From an uncultured Burkholderiales bacterium (GTDB lineage: Bacteria > Pseudomonadota > Gammaproteobacteria > Burkholderiales > Burkholderiaceae_C), in NCBI GenBank assembly GCA_943908475.1, contig CALTTG010000019.1, positions 6,639 through 70,638 on the forward strand: a DNA stretch of 64,000 nucleotides, in the 5' to 3' direction. Every line of letters starts with the position of its first letter. The first letter of the stretch is position 1. Below, piece by piece: positions 41,704 through 50,976 of the stretch. The position numbers and the translations under genes are program-made. A model generated the notes under the pieces. It was given only the letters and a program-made list of their open reading frames with translations. It ran no database searches and was not told the DNA's origin.

Positions 41704-42426
41704 TCAGGCCCCCAGGTAAGCGGCCTGCACCAGCGGGTCACCCAGCAGGTCGCATGCCAGACCTTGCAGGGTGATCTCGCCGGAATCCATGACGTAGGCG
41801 CGTTGGGCCATCTCCAGGGCACGGTGAGCGTTTTGCTCCACCAGCAACACGGTCACCCCTTGCCGGGAGACGTCGCTCACCACCTCGAAGATCTTGTCGA
41901 CCATGATGGGTGACAAGCCCATGGTGGGCTCATCGAGCAACAGCACCTTGGGGCGCGCCAGCAGGGCCCGGCCCATGGCCAGCATCTGCTGCTCGCCGCC
42001 GGACAAGGTGCCGGCCAACTGCTTGCTGCGTTCCTTGAGTCGGGGGAAGCGGTCGTACACCGACTCGATGTCGACCTCGATTTCACGGTCCTTGCGCAGG
42101 TAAGCCCCCATGCGCAGGTTCTCGTCGATGGACATCCGGGTGAAGATGCCGCGTCCCTCAGGGACCATCACGAGGCCTTGCGCCACCAGTTCCCAAGGAC
42201 CCTGACCGGTGATGGGCCGCCCGAGGTAGCGCACTTCACCGTCTCGGGGCTGGAGCAAGCCACAGATGGCCTTGAGGGTGGTGGTTTTGCCCGCGCCATT
42301 GGCACCAATGAGGCTGACCAATTCGCCCGGGTACAGCGACAAACTGATGCTTTTGACCGCCTGAATGCCGCCATAAGACACGCTCAGCGCATGGGCACTG
42401 AGCACGGCAGGTGTGCTGGTGTTCAT
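41704..42426 (-). CDS. livF: Branched-chain amino-acid ABC transporter ATPase LivF
   Basis: One of the two ATPases of the HAAT uptake system. The 240-residue protein has Walker A GANGAGKTT, signature TLSGGEQQML and Walker B VLLLDEPTMGL. ATG 42426 overlaps the livG stop as ATGA. It is the last gene of livHMGF. Confidence 0.94.
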   Translation of the reverse strand: MNTSTPAVLSAHALSVSYGGIQAVKSISLSLYPGELVSLIGANGAGKTTTLKAICGLLQPRDGEVRYLGRPITGQGPWELVAQGLVMVPEGRGIFTRMSIDENLRMGAYLRKDREIEVDIESVYDRFPRLKERSKQLAGTLSGGEQQMLAMGRALLARPKVLLLDEPTMGLSPIMVDKIFEVVSDVSRQGVTVLLVEQNAHRALEMAQRAYVMDSGEITLQGLACDLLGDPLVQAAYLGA

Positions 42427-43208
42427 CGGGATCCTTCGGTGCCGTGGGCGCTGCCCAAATAAGCTTCGATCACGGCGTCGTTGTGTTGCACCTCGGTGGG
42501 AGAGCCTTGGGCAATCAGGTGCCCCTGGTCCAGCACGGTGATGCGATCGCACAGCCCCATCACCAACTTGACGTCGTGCTCGATCAGCAAGACGGTGCAG
42601 CCCTTGGCACGCACCTTGACGATCAGCTCGCGCAGGGCCAGCTTTTCCGTGGCGTTCATGCCCGCTGCGGGTTCATCGAGCGCCAGGAGCTTGGGCTCCG
42701 TCGCCAAGGCGCGGGCAATCTCCAGGCGTCGCTGGTCACCATAACTCAGGGTGCGCGCTGAGCGGTGGGCCTGGTCACCCAGTCCCACAAACGCCAGCAA
42801 GGCCATCGCATCACGTTCGATGTCGGCCTCTTCGCTCACGAACGCGGGGGTGCGCAGCAGGGCATGCCACCAGCCCACCTTCGTGCGCACATGGCGCCCC
42901 ACCCGGACGTTGTCGAGCACGCTCATGTCGCCAAACAGTCGGATGTTCTGGAAGGTACGGGCGATGCCAGCACGGGCCACCCGATGCACATCCGACGGGC
43001 GATAGGGTCGGCCTTGCAGCTCGAATTCGCCTTCGTCGGCAGGCACCAGCCCGGTCAACACATTGAAAAACGTGGTTTTGCCGGCCCCGTTGGGACCAAT
43101 GAGCCCATGGACTTCACCGGGCATGATCTGCAGCCCCACGCCATTGAGGGCTTGCACCCCACCGAAGCGTTTGACCACCGACTCGACCTTCAACAAGGGT
43201 GCGTTCAT
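42423..43208 (-). CDS. livG: Branched-chain amino-acid ABC transporter ATPase LivG
   Basis: The second ATPase of the transporter, 261 residues, with Walker A GPNGAGKTTFFN, signature LSYGDQRRLEIA and Walker B LALDEPAAGM. It overlaps both livM and livF by four bases (ATGA), showing tight translational coupling. Confidence 0.94.
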   Translation of the reverse strand: MNAPLLKVESVVKRFGGVQALNGVGLQIMPGEVHGLIGPNGAGKTTFFNVLTGLVPADEGEFELQGRPYRPSDVHRVARAGIARTFQNIRLFGDMSVLDNVRVGRHVRTKVGWWHALLRTPAFVSEEADIERDAMALLAFVGLGDQAHRSARTLSYGDQRRLEIARALATEPKLLALDEPAAGMNATEKLALRELIVKVRAKGCTVLLIEHDVKLVMGLCDRITVLDQGHLIAQGSPTEVQHNDAVIEAYLGSAHGTEGSR

Positions 43209-44263
43209 GACTTGCCCTCCGGCGCGGGCCACAGGCCACGTGGGCGCGCCAACATGATGCCAATCATGGCCAGGGCCACCAGCAACTGGCGCAAGATGGC
43301 GGCATCCAGGCGGCCATCGGTCATGGCCTGCAGGGGCCCCGCCACATGGCGCAACACTTCAGGCAGCGCGGCGAGCAAAAAGGCCCCCAGCACCACGCCG
43401 GGCACATGCCCCAGCCCCCCCAGCACCACCATGGCCACCACCATCACGGACTCCTGCAGGCTGAAAGACTCAGGCGATACAAAGCCCTGAAAACTGGCAA
43501 AGAGCACCCCTGCCACACCGCCAAATGTGGCCCCCAGCCCGAAGGCCAGCAATTTGAGGTTGCGCGTGTTCAGGCCCATGGCCTTGGCCGCGATTTCATC
43601 TTCTCGGATGGCTCGCCAAGCGCGCCCCAGTCGGGAGTCTTGGAGGCGCAGACAGGCGATGACGGCCAACACGACCAGCCCCAGGAACAGGTAGTAGTGC
43701 AGCGTCACGGGCGGCAGGGTCACACCCATGACCGTCCAGGGCTCCCCCAGGCTGACGCCAAAGACCGTCAAGGGATCGATGCGATCAATGCCTTTGGGGC
43801 CGTTCGTGAGGTTGACCGGGTTGTCCAGGTTGTTCATGAACACCCGGATGATTTCGCCAAAGCCCAGGGTGACGATGGCCAGGTAGTCACCCCGCAGTTT
43901 CAAGGTCGGTGCGCCGAGCAGCACCCCCACCAAAGCCGCCAAGCCAGCGCCCAGGGGGATGACCAACCAAATGGGTGTGTGCAGGCCATCGGGGAACATT
44001 GCCGCCACCGCCGGAAAGTTTTCCATCAGATGGGGCGATGCCAGCAGGGCAAACAAGTAGGCCCCCACGGCGTAAAAGGCCACGAAGCCCAGGTCCAGCA
44101 GGCCCGCAAACCCCACGACGATGTTCAGCCCCAACGCCAGCAGGATGTAAAGCAGCGCCGTGTCGAGGATGCGCACCCAGGCGTGGCCGACCCCTTGCAG
44201 GGCCAAGGGCAAGACCATCAGCGCGACCGCCGCAAGTGCAAAGGTGAAAAACTTTTTGTGCAT
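43205..44263 (-). CDS. livM: Branched-chain amino-acid ABC permease LivM
   Basis: A 352-residue integral membrane permease with about 9-10 hydrophobic segments and the conserved cytoplasmic coupling region (RLGRAWRAIREDEIAAKAMGLN). It follows livH by 10 bases and overlaps livG by four. A substrate-binding protein gene is not in view, so the exact substrate (leucine, amides or other) is open. Confidence 0.93.
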   Translation of the reverse strand: MHKKFFTFALAAVALMVLPLALQGVGHAWVRILDTALLYILLALGLNIVVGFAGLLDLGFVAFYAVGAYLFALLASPHLMENFPAVAAMFPDGLHTPIWLVIPLGAGLAALVGVLLGAPTLKLRGDYLAIVTLGFGEIIRVFMNNLDNPVNLTNGPKGIDRIDPLTVFGVSLGEPWTVMGVTLPPVTLHYYLFLGLVVLAVIACLRLQDSRLGRAWRAIREDEIAAKAMGLNTRNLKLLAFGLGATFGGVAGVLFASFQGFVSPESFSLQESVMVVAMVVLGGLGHVPGVVLGAFLLAALPEVLRHVAGPLQAMTDGRLDAAILRQLLVALAMIGIMLARPRGLWPAPEGKS

Positions 44264-44273
44264 GGTGCTGACC

Positions 44274-45197
44274 TCAAGCCCGATCGGCGACGCGCTCGCC
44301 CAACAAGCCTTGCGGTCGCAAGGTGAGCACGAGGATCAGCACCGTGAACGCGAAGATGTCTTGGTAGTGACTGCCCAGCACCCCACCGGTGAGGTCACCG
44401 ATGTAACCCGCCCCCAACGACTCGATCAGCCCGAGCAGCACGCCACCGAGCACCGCACCACCGAGGTTGCCGATGCCGCCAAAAACGGCGGCCGTGAAGG
44501 CCTTCAGGCCCGGCAGGAAGCCCATGGTGTGCTGCACCGAGCCATAGTTGGCCGCCCACATCACGCCGGCCAGTGCGGCCAGCGCAGCGCCAATGATGAA
44601 TGTGGCCGAGATGATGCGATCGGGCTGCACCCCCATGAGTTGCGCCACGCGCGGGTTTTCGGCGGTGGCCCGCATGGCGCGGCCCAAGGTGGTGCCGTGG
44701 ATCAGGGCCATCAGCCCCGCCATGGTCAGTGCCGCCACCACGATGATGAGGATCTGCACCAGGTTGATGGTGGCGCCCATGATTTCGTAGGGCTCGTCAT
44801 TGAGCAGGATGGGATAGGGCTTGTAGTCGGGCTTCCAGATGATCATGGCCAGGGTCTGCAACAGCAGCGACACGCCCATGGCCGTGATCAGGGGCGCCAA
44901 TCGGGGCGCATTGCGCAAGGGTCGATAGGCCAGCTTTTCGATCACGAAGTTCAGGGCCATGCAGGCCAGCATGGCCACCACCAGCGAGAGCGACAGCAGG
45001 GCCCAGCCGGGCAATCCGGCATCACCCAGTGCCGTGACCACCGTCCAACTGACGAGCGCCCCCACCATGAGCACCTCGCCATGGGCAAAGTTGATGAGGT
45101 TGATGATGCCGTAGACCATCGTGTAGCCCAGCGCCACCAAGGCATACATGCTGCCCAGGACCAGACCGTTGATGAGTTGTTGAATGAAGATGTCCAC
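44274..45197 (-). CDS. livH: Branched-chain amino-acid ABC permease LivH
   Basis: A roughly 307-residue permease starting DIFIQQLINGLVLGSMYALVALG, a classic LivH N-terminus, with the coupling segment TTLGRAMRATAENPRVAQLMG. I chose GTG 45197; the frame runs to 45245 but would overlap the terminator at 45230-45263. It is the first gene of the liv cluster, reading away from calB. Confidence 0.92.
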   Translation of the reverse strand: MDIFIQQLINGLVLGSMYALVALGYTMVYGIINLINFAHGEVLMVGALVSWTVVTALGDAGLPGWALLSLSLVVAMLACMALNFVIEKLAYRPLRNAPRLAPLITAMGVSLLLQTLAMIIWKPDYKPYPILLNDEPYEIMGATINLVQILIIVVAALTMAGLMALIHGTTLGRAMRATAENPRVAQLMGVQPDRIISATFIIGAALAALAGVMWAANYGSVQHTMGFLPGLKAFTAAVFGGIGNLGGAVLGGVLLGLIESLGAGYIGDLTGGVLGSHYQDIFAFTVLILVLTLRPQGLLGERVADRA

Positions 45198-45229
45198 CGG
45201 TTGACCTTGTTGTTCGCTGGCGCACATGC

Positions 45230-45263
45230 AAAAAACCCGCCACACGGCAGAACCGGAGGCGGG
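45230..45263 (-). terminator. Rho-independent terminator between calB and livH
   Basis: On the minus strand CCCGCC (45263-45258) pairs with GGCGGG (45241-45236), followed by TTTTTT. It separates the aldehyde dehydrogenase transcript from the liv operon. Confidence 0.8.
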
Positions 45264-45309
45264 CTGGTGCCCTGGCGGCCGAGATTATCGGCCATCCAGA
45301 GGGGTGAAA

Positions 45310-46782
45310 TCAGAACAGCTTGGGCAGCTTGAGCATGTCCACCACCATGCGGATCAGCTTGGGCTTGAAGCCGTCGTACGGCGGGAAGAACAGTTTGGCC
45401 ACCATGATGGGACCCGACTTCAGCACCGCGCGCTCGTGAGAGAAGGCCTTGAAGCCATAGATGCCGTGGGCGTTGCCGATCCCGGAGTTGTTGACCCCAC
45501 CGAAGGGCAAGTTGCCATGCGCGTAGTGCAACACGCAATGGTTGATGCCCACGCCGCCTGAGCTGGTCTGGCGGATGATGCTGCGCGTGCGCGCATCGTT
45601 TCGGCCGAAGATGTACAGCGCCAACGGCTTGGGCTGCGCATTGATGGCCGCAATGACCTGATCCAGGTCACGCCAGCCGATGACCGGCAGCACCGGGCCA
45701 AAGATCTCTTCGCTCATGATCGAGGCTTCGGCCGGGATGTTGTCCAGCAGCGTGGGCGCAATGAACGACGAGCCGACATCCACATCGCCGCCCACCAGGA
45801 CGCGAGCACCGCGACCGCGGGCGTCGTCGAGCAAACCCGCGATGCGCTGGGTGTGACGCTGGTTGATGACTCGCGTCAGGTGAGGCGAGGCTTTCTGGGC
45901 CTGGGCCGTTTCGCCATAGCGCTCGCCGATGACCCGACGGCACTCGGCCACGAATTTGTCTTTGACCGCTTCGTGCACGTACACGTGGTCGGGCGCCACG
46001 CAGATCTGACCGCAGTTGGTCAGCTTGCCCCACATGAGCGTCTCGGCCGCCAGAGTGATGTTGGCCGACTCATCGACGATCACCGGCGACTTGCCACCCA
46101 ACTCCAGCGTGACGCTGGTGAGGTGCTTGGCCGCAGCGGCCATGACGATCTTGCCGACGGCCGGGGAACCCGTGAAAAAGATGTGGTCGAACGGCAGCGC
46201 CAGCATCACCGTCGACGTGGGCGTGGACCCTTCGAAAATGGCCACTTCGTTCTCACGGAACAGGTCACGGAGGCAGTCCACCATCACGGCGCTGACGTGA
46301 GGCGTCATTTCCGAGGGCTTGACGATCGCGGTGTTGCCCGCCGCCAAGGCCGACACCAGCGGGCCAAAGCACAGGTTCAACGGGAAGTTCCAGGGCGCGA
46401 TGATCAGGCAGCGACCGCGCGGCTGAGCCTCGACCCAGGCGGACGTGCCACCCGTGGTCATGGTGGGCCACACACGCTTGGGCTTCATCCATTTCTTGAG
46501 GTCGCCGATCGCGTGACGGATTTCGTCGAGCACCGGCATGAACTCGGTGGCTTCGACTTCCGAAGGGGGCTTGTGATAGTCCTTCTCGAACGCCGCATAG
46601 AAGGCTTCACGGCGGGCCAGCAGGCCCTCGCGCAGCTTTTTGAGGCGCTCGATGCGCTCTGCAGCCGTGGACGAACGCCAAGCCAACGCTGTGGCCAGCT
46701 GCGCATCAAAGGCGCGCTGGATGTCAGCGGGATTGGCCTCGCCGTTTTGAGGATCGACAACATGCATCATGGGGCGGTTCAT
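45310..46782 (-). CDS. calB: Coniferyl aldehyde dehydrogenase
   Basis: A 490-residue NAD(P)-dependent aldehyde dehydrogenase with the catalytic Glu in TLELGGKSP and catalytic Cys in NCGQICVAPDH, plus the cofactor segment FTGSPAVGK. The family, including the long C-terminus (LFFPPYDGFKPKLIR), fits CalB-like enzymes that oxidise coniferyl or other aliphatic/aromatic aldehydes. It overlaps the upstream 97-residue ORF by four bases, so the two are co-translated. Confidence 0.88.
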   Translation of the reverse strand: MNRPMMHVVDPQNGEANPADIQRAFDAQLATALAWRSSTAAERIERLKKLREGLLARREAFYAAFEKDYHKPPSEVEATEFMPVLDEIRHAIGDLKKWMKPKRVWPTMTTGGTSAWVEAQPRGRCLIIAPWNFPLNLCFGPLVSALAAGNTAIVKPSEMTPHVSAVMVDCLRDLFRENEVAIFEGSTPTSTVMLALPFDHIFFTGSPAVGKIVMAAAAKHLTSVTLELGGKSPVIVDESANITLAAETLMWGKLTNCGQICVAPDHVYVHEAVKDKFVAECRRVIGERYGETAQAQKASPHLTRVINQRHTQRIAGLLDDARGRGARVLVGGDVDVGSSFIAPTLLDNIPAEASIMSEEIFGPVLPVIGWRDLDQVIAAINAQPKPLALYIFGRNDARTRSIIRQTSSGGVGINHCVLHYAHGNLPFGGVNNSGIGNAHGIYGFKAFSHERAVLKSGPIMVAKLFFPPYDGFKPKLIRMVVDMLKLPKLF

Positions 46783-47072
46783 CCTTGTGTCTCCATCACT
46801 TGCTGCAGACCGGCTCGAACGATCTGATCCACCAACTCGGTTTCCGGCACGCCACGCTCAGCGGCCAGCGACTTGATCTGACGCACCAGCTCATCGTTGA
46901 GCTTGGTGGCAAAGGGCACCAAGCCTGCGGCCTGGTCCAGTTTGCGTTGTTCACGGCGGTCGAGCACCTGCGCAGAACCCTGGCCAAAACGACCCGGCAC
47001 GCCGGCATGGCGCATCTGCCCCACCAACTTCAACGCTTTGTTCTTTTCAAGATCGGTTTTTTTCATCGACAT
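46779..47072 (-). CDS. Small hypothetical protein coupled to calB
   Basis: A 97-residue basic protein with a C-terminal helical segment (LNDELVRQIKSLAAERGVPETELVDQIV) resembling a ribbon-helix-helix or other small DNA-binding fold. The N-terminus is charged and probably disordered. It overlaps calB by ATGA. ATG 47072 or 47066 are both possible starts. Its role is unknown; a regulator of calB would be a guess. Confidence 0.7.
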   Translation of the reverse strand: MSMKKTDLEKNKALKLVGQMRHAGVPGRFGQGSAQVLDRREQRKLDQAAGLVPFATKLNDELVRQIKSLAAERGVPETELVDQIVRAGLQQVMETQG

Positions 47073-47235
47073 GAGCCAGGGCCCCTCCAGGGACTGACAA
47101 TGCTCGCCAGCCCATCATTCACGCATTGCGCCCCTGGTTTGAAAACATCGGTGCGCACAATGGCGCGATTGTGCCTCTTTCGCAGCCTTTGCGGCAGCTG
47201 TCTTTGCCCCAATGCAGGGCTCGCTTTTTCGTACC

Positions 47236-47484
47236 ATGGCATCCATTCAACAGATCACCTTCGAACTGCGCGGTGAATTCATCACCCTCGACAAACTCCT
47301 GAAAGCCTGCAGCGTGGCCAGCAGCGGCGGAGAGGCCAAATTCATGGTGTCGGAAGGACATGTCCAAGTCGACGGGCAGCCGGAGAGCCGCAAAACCGCC
47401 AAGATTCGCGCCGGTCAGGTGGTCAGCCTGGGCAACGTGCGAATCCGCGTGGTGCCCGAGGCTGGCGAAGCCGGTGAAGACTGA
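47236..47484 (+). CDS. S4-domain RNA-binding protein (YbcJ-like)
   Basis: An 82-residue protein made essentially of one S4 RNA-binding domain (ITLDKLLKACSVASSGGEAK, then VDGQPESRKTAKIRAGQVVSL). It resembles YbcJ proteins, whose role is poorly known. I prefer ATG 47236, since the upstream extension to 47212 adds non-family residues. Confidence 0.85.
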   Translation: MASIQQITFELRGEFITLDKLLKACSVASSGGEAKFMVSEGHVQVDGQPESRKTAKIRAGQVVSLGNVRIRVVPEAGEAGED

Positions 47485-47582
47485 ACCCTCACCCTCGCGA
47501 AAAAACGCCAGAATCGGGGATTGACCCGAGTGCCTGCGCGCAATGTGCCGTTATGGTTTCGGAGTCCCACAAGGAGCCCGAG

Positions 47583-49229
47583 ATGCCGAACATTTATGCG
47601 CAAGACCTGCCACGCAATGAGGCCAATTTCTCAGCATTCACCCCACTGAGTTTCTTGGAGCGTTCGGCCCTGGTCTACCCCGACCGCCTGGCCGTGGTCC
47701 ATGGCGAATGGCGCCAGACCTGGTCTCAAACCTACGATCGTTGCCGCCAACTGGCCAGCGCCTTGGTCCAACGGGGCATTGGCCAAGGCGACACCGTGGC
47801 CGTGATGCTGCCCAACACGCCGCCGATGGTGGAAGCCCACTTCGGCATCCCGATGTGCGGTGCGGTGATCAACACCCTCAACACCCGTCTGGACGCCGAG
47901 GCGATCGCTTTCATGCTCGACCACGGCGAGGCCAAGGTCGTGATCGTGGACCGAGAGTTCGCACCGGTCATGGCCCAGGCCATCGCCCTGCGCAAGCACA
48001 CGGGCAAGCTCTTGGTGGTCGATGCCGATGACGCGCTCTACACCGGCAGCCACGAGGGCATTGGCCAACTGAGCTACGAAGCCTTGCTGGCCTCTGGCAA
48101 CCCGACCTTCGAATGGCACATGCCATCCGACGAGTGGGATGCCATCGCCCTGAACTACACCTCGGGCACCACCGGCAACCCCAAAGGCGTGGTTTACCAC
48201 CACCGGGGGGCCGCCATGAACGCCATCTCCAACATCCTGGAGTGGGACATGCCCAAGCACGCCGTTTACCTGTGGACGCTGCCCATGTTCCATTGCAACG
48301 GCTGGTGCTTCCCCTGGACCGTGGCCGCCCGCGCCGGGGTGAACGTGTGCCTGCGCAAGGTCGAGCCCAAAGCGGTGTTCGACGCCATCCGCACCCATGG
48401 GGTGACCCACTATTGCGGCGCGCCCATCGTGCAGGCCGCCCTGGTCAATGCCCCGGCCGAACTGAAGGTGGGCATCCCCAGTGGGGTCAAAGCCATGGTC
48501 GCAGGGGCCGCGCCACCGGCCGCGATGATCGAAGGCATGGAACACATGGGGTTCGACCTCACCCACGTGTACGGCTTGACCGAAATTTATGGCCCCGCCG
48601 CAGTGTGCGTGAAACATGCGTCTTGGGATGACCTTGACGTGGGCGAGCGCGCGCGCCTGAACGCCCGACAGGGCGTGAACTACCACCTGCAACGCAGCGT
48701 GACCGTGATGGACCCGACCACCATGCAGCCTGTGCCCTGCGACGGCGAGACCATGGGCGAGATCATGTTCCGCGGCAACATCACCATGAAGGGCTACCTC
48801 AAGAACCCCCAGGCCACCCAGGACGCGTTTGCCGGGGGCTGGTTCCACACGGGCGACTTGGCGGTGCGCTACCCCGACGGCTACGTGAAGATCAAGGACC
48901 GCAGCAAAGACATCATCATCTCGGGCGGCGAAAACATCTCGTCCATCGAGGTGGAAGACGTGCTGTACCGGCACCCGGCGGTGCTGGCCGCCGCCGTGGT
49001 GGCCAAGCCCGACGAAAAGTGGGGCGAAACGCCTTGCGCGTTCCTGGAGATCAAGCCTGGCGCTCAGGTCACTCCCGCCGACATCGTGGCCCATTGCAAA
49101 CAACATCTGGCGGGCTTCAAAGTGCCCAAAGCCGTGGTCTTCGGCGAGTTGCCCAAAACCTCGACCGGCAAGATTCAGAAATTCGAGTTGCGCAAACAAG
49201 CAGGGTCGGCCAGCGCCATCGATGTCTGA
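47583..49229 (+). CDS. Acyl-CoA synthetase (AMP-forming)
   Basis: The 548-residue protein has the ANL-family motifs: phosphate loop NYTSGTTGNPKGV, YGLTEIYGP, TGDLAVRYPDGYVKIKDRSKD and the catalytic Lys in TSTGKIQKFE. The overall sequence is closest to medium/long-chain or dimethylmalonyl-type acyl-CoA ligases (AlkK-like). ATG 47583 follows AAGGAG; substrate is not fixed by sequence. Confidence 0.9.
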   Translation: MPNIYAQDLPRNEANFSAFTPLSFLERSALVYPDRLAVVHGEWRQTWSQTYDRCRQLASALVQRGIGQGDTVAVMLPNTPPMVEAHFGIPMCGAVINTLNTRLDAEAIAFMLDHGEAKVVIVDREFAPVMAQAIALRKHTGKLLVVDADDALYTGSHEGIGQLSYEALLASGNPTFEWHMPSDEWDAIALNYTSGTTGNPKGVVYHHRGAAMNAISNILEWDMPKHAVYLWTLPMFHCNGWCFPWTVAARAGVNVCLRKVEPKAVFDAIRTHGVTHYCGAPIVQAALVNAPAELKVGIPSGVKAMVAGAAPPAAMIEGMEHMGFDLTHVYGLTEIYGPAAVCVKHASWDDLDVGERARLNARQGVNYHLQRSVTVMDPTTMQPVPCDGETMGEIMFRGNITMKGYLKNPQATQDAFAGGWFHTGDLAVRYPDGYVKIKDRSKDIIISGGENISSIEVEDVLYRHPAVLAAAVVAKPDEKWGETPCAFLEIKPGAQVTPADIVAHCKQHLAGFKVPKAVVFGELPKTSTGKIQKFELRKQAGSASAIDV

Positions 49230-49260
49230 GAATCACTGAGCTCTGGTCTATAAACGGGGG

Positions 49261-50121
49261 ATGAGCGCCACACCCCCCGATCAGGACAAGCCGCTGGCCG
49301 GCTGGCGCCTGACCACCTACACCGTCATTTTCGAGGCCGACACCCGCGCAGGCCGCCTGTTTGACCAGGCCCTGATCGTGGCCATCCTGCTGAGCGTGGC
49401 CGTGGTCACGCTCGACAGCGTTCAGCACATTCGCGAACGCTGGGGTTTCGCCCTGACCGCCTTGGAATGGGCATTCACGCTGGGCTTCACCGCGGAATAC
49501 GTGTTGCGGCTGATGTGCGTTCGACACCCGCTGAAGTACGCCACCAGCTTTTTTGGCATCATCGATCTGCTGTCCATCCTGCCCACCTACCTGGCGCTGC
49601 TGGTGCCCGATGCGCACCTGTTCATCGACGTTCGCATCTTGCGACTGTTGCGCATTTTCCGGGTCTTCAAGCTCACCAGCTATGTGGACGAGTACACCTC
49701 ACTGGGACGGGCCCTGGTGGCCAGCCGACGCAAGATCCTGGTGTTCCTGTCTTTTGTGCTGATGGTCGTCCTCATCATGGGCACCCTGATGTACGTGATC
49801 GAAGGCCCGGCACACGGTTTCACCAGCATCCCCACCGCGATGTACTGGGCCGTGACCACCATGACCACCGTGGGGTTCGGTGACATCACCCCCAAGACCG
49901 ACCTGGGACGCTTCATTTCATCCCTGATGATGTTGCTCGGTTGGGGGGTGCTGGCCGTGCCCACGGGCATCGTCACCGCCGAGATGACGGCGCAGCGGGG
50001 CACGGTGAAGACCACCACCCGCACTTGCCACGACTGCCTGACCGAAGGACACCAGCCCGAAGCGCTGTTCTGCCACCGTTGTGGCGCCCGGCTGCCGGCT
50101 TACCAACGAGACTCTGCCTGA
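49261..50121 (+). CDS. Voltage-gated-like potassium channel with C-terminal zinc ribbon
   Basis: The 286-residue protein has five or six hydrophobic segments, an S4-like basic segment (RILRLLRIFRVFKL) and the potassium selectivity filter TTVGFGDITP (about residues 200-209). After the last helix, a short tail holds CHDCLTEGHQPEALFCHRC, a C-x2-C-x12-C-x2-C zinc ribbon. Channels of this ion-transporter family are inner-membrane proteins; the added ribbon suggests metal sensing or protein contact. The gene is followed 7 bases later by the esterase fghA. Confidence 0.88.
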   Translation: MSATPPDQDKPLAGWRLTTYTVIFEADTRAGRLFDQALIVAILLSVAVVTLDSVQHIRERWGFALTALEWAFTLGFTAEYVLRLMCVRHPLKYATSFFGIIDLLSILPTYLALLVPDAHLFIDVRILRLLRIFRVFKLTSYVDEYTSLGRALVASRRKILVFLSFVLMVVLIMGTLMYVIEGPAHGFTSIPTAMYWAVTTMTTVGFGDITPKTDLGRFISSLMMLLGWGVLAVPTGIVTAEMTAQRGTVKTTTRTCHDCLTEGHQPEALFCHRCGARLPAYQRDSA

Positions 50122-50128
50122 TCCCAAC

Positions 50129-50971
50129 ATGGCCATTCAAACCCTCAGCGAGCACGCCTGCTTCGGCGGCACCCAGTCGTTTCACCAGCATGACAGCCAG
50201 GTCATTGGCCTGCCCATGCGCTTTTCGGTTTATCGACCGCCTCAGGCAAAGGCCGGCCAGCGGCTGCCGGTGCTGATGTACTTGGCGGGGCTGACCTGCT
50301 CGGAAGAAACCTTCGCCATCAAGGGCGGGGCGCAGCAGTTCGCCGCTGAACATGGCTTGATCTTGCTGGCGCCTGACACCAGCCCTCGCCAGACCGGCAT
50401 CGAAGGCGCCGATGCGGCCTGGGACTTCGGCACCGCAGCGGGCTTTTACCTGGACGCGACCGAGGCCCCCTGGTCGTCTCACTGGCGCATGGAAAGCTGG
50501 CTGATGTCGGAGTTGTTGCCCAGCGTGATCGACCGGTTCGGGGGCGATGACCAGTGCGTGGGTGTGTTCGGACACTCCATGGGCGGTCACGGCGCGCTGA
50601 CGCTTGCCCTGCGTCATCCAGGACGCTTCCAAAGCGTTTCGGCCTTTGCCCCCATTGCCGCGCCGAGCCAGAGCCCTTGGGGACACAAGGCCTTCAGCGG
50701 CTACCTGGGTCAGGACCGCAACGCCTGGGCCGCTCACGACGCCACCGAACTGGTGCGCTCGGGCCGACGCGCCCCACCCATCCTGATCGACCAGGGCCTG
50801 GCCGACAAATTCCTGGCCGAGCAGTTGCACCCTCACCTGTTCGAACAGGCATGCCAACACGCCGGGCAGCCCCTGACCCTGCGCAGGCATGAGGGCCATG
50901 ACCATGGCTACTATTTCATCTCGACCTTCATGCGAGACCACCTCGCCCACCACGCCCAACACCTGGGGTGA
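50129..50971 (+). CDS. fghA: S-formylglutathione hydrolase
   Basis: The 280-residue esterase releases formate from S-formylglutathione in formaldehyde detoxification. Signs are MYLAGLTCSEETF, the nucleophile box GHSMGGHGAL, the catalytic Asp in ILIDQGLADKFL and the catalytic His in GHDHGYYF. The usual partner, glutathione-dependent formaldehyde dehydrogenase, is not adjacent. It ends six bases before the next gene. Confidence 0.92.
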   Translation: MAIQTLSEHACFGGTQSFHQHDSQVIGLPMRFSVYRPPQAKAGQRLPVLMYLAGLTCSEETFAIKGGAQQFAAEHGLILLAPDTSPRQTGIEGADAAWDFGTAAGFYLDATEAPWSSHWRMESWLMSELLPSVIDRFGGDDQCVGVFGHSMGGHGALTLALRHPGRFQSVSAFAPIAAPSQSPWGHKAFSGYLGQDRNAWAAHDATELVRSGRRAPPILIDQGLADKFLAEQLHPHLFEQACQHAGQPLTLRRHEGHDHGYYFISTFMRDHLAHHAQHLG

Positions 50972-50976
50972 GCCAC

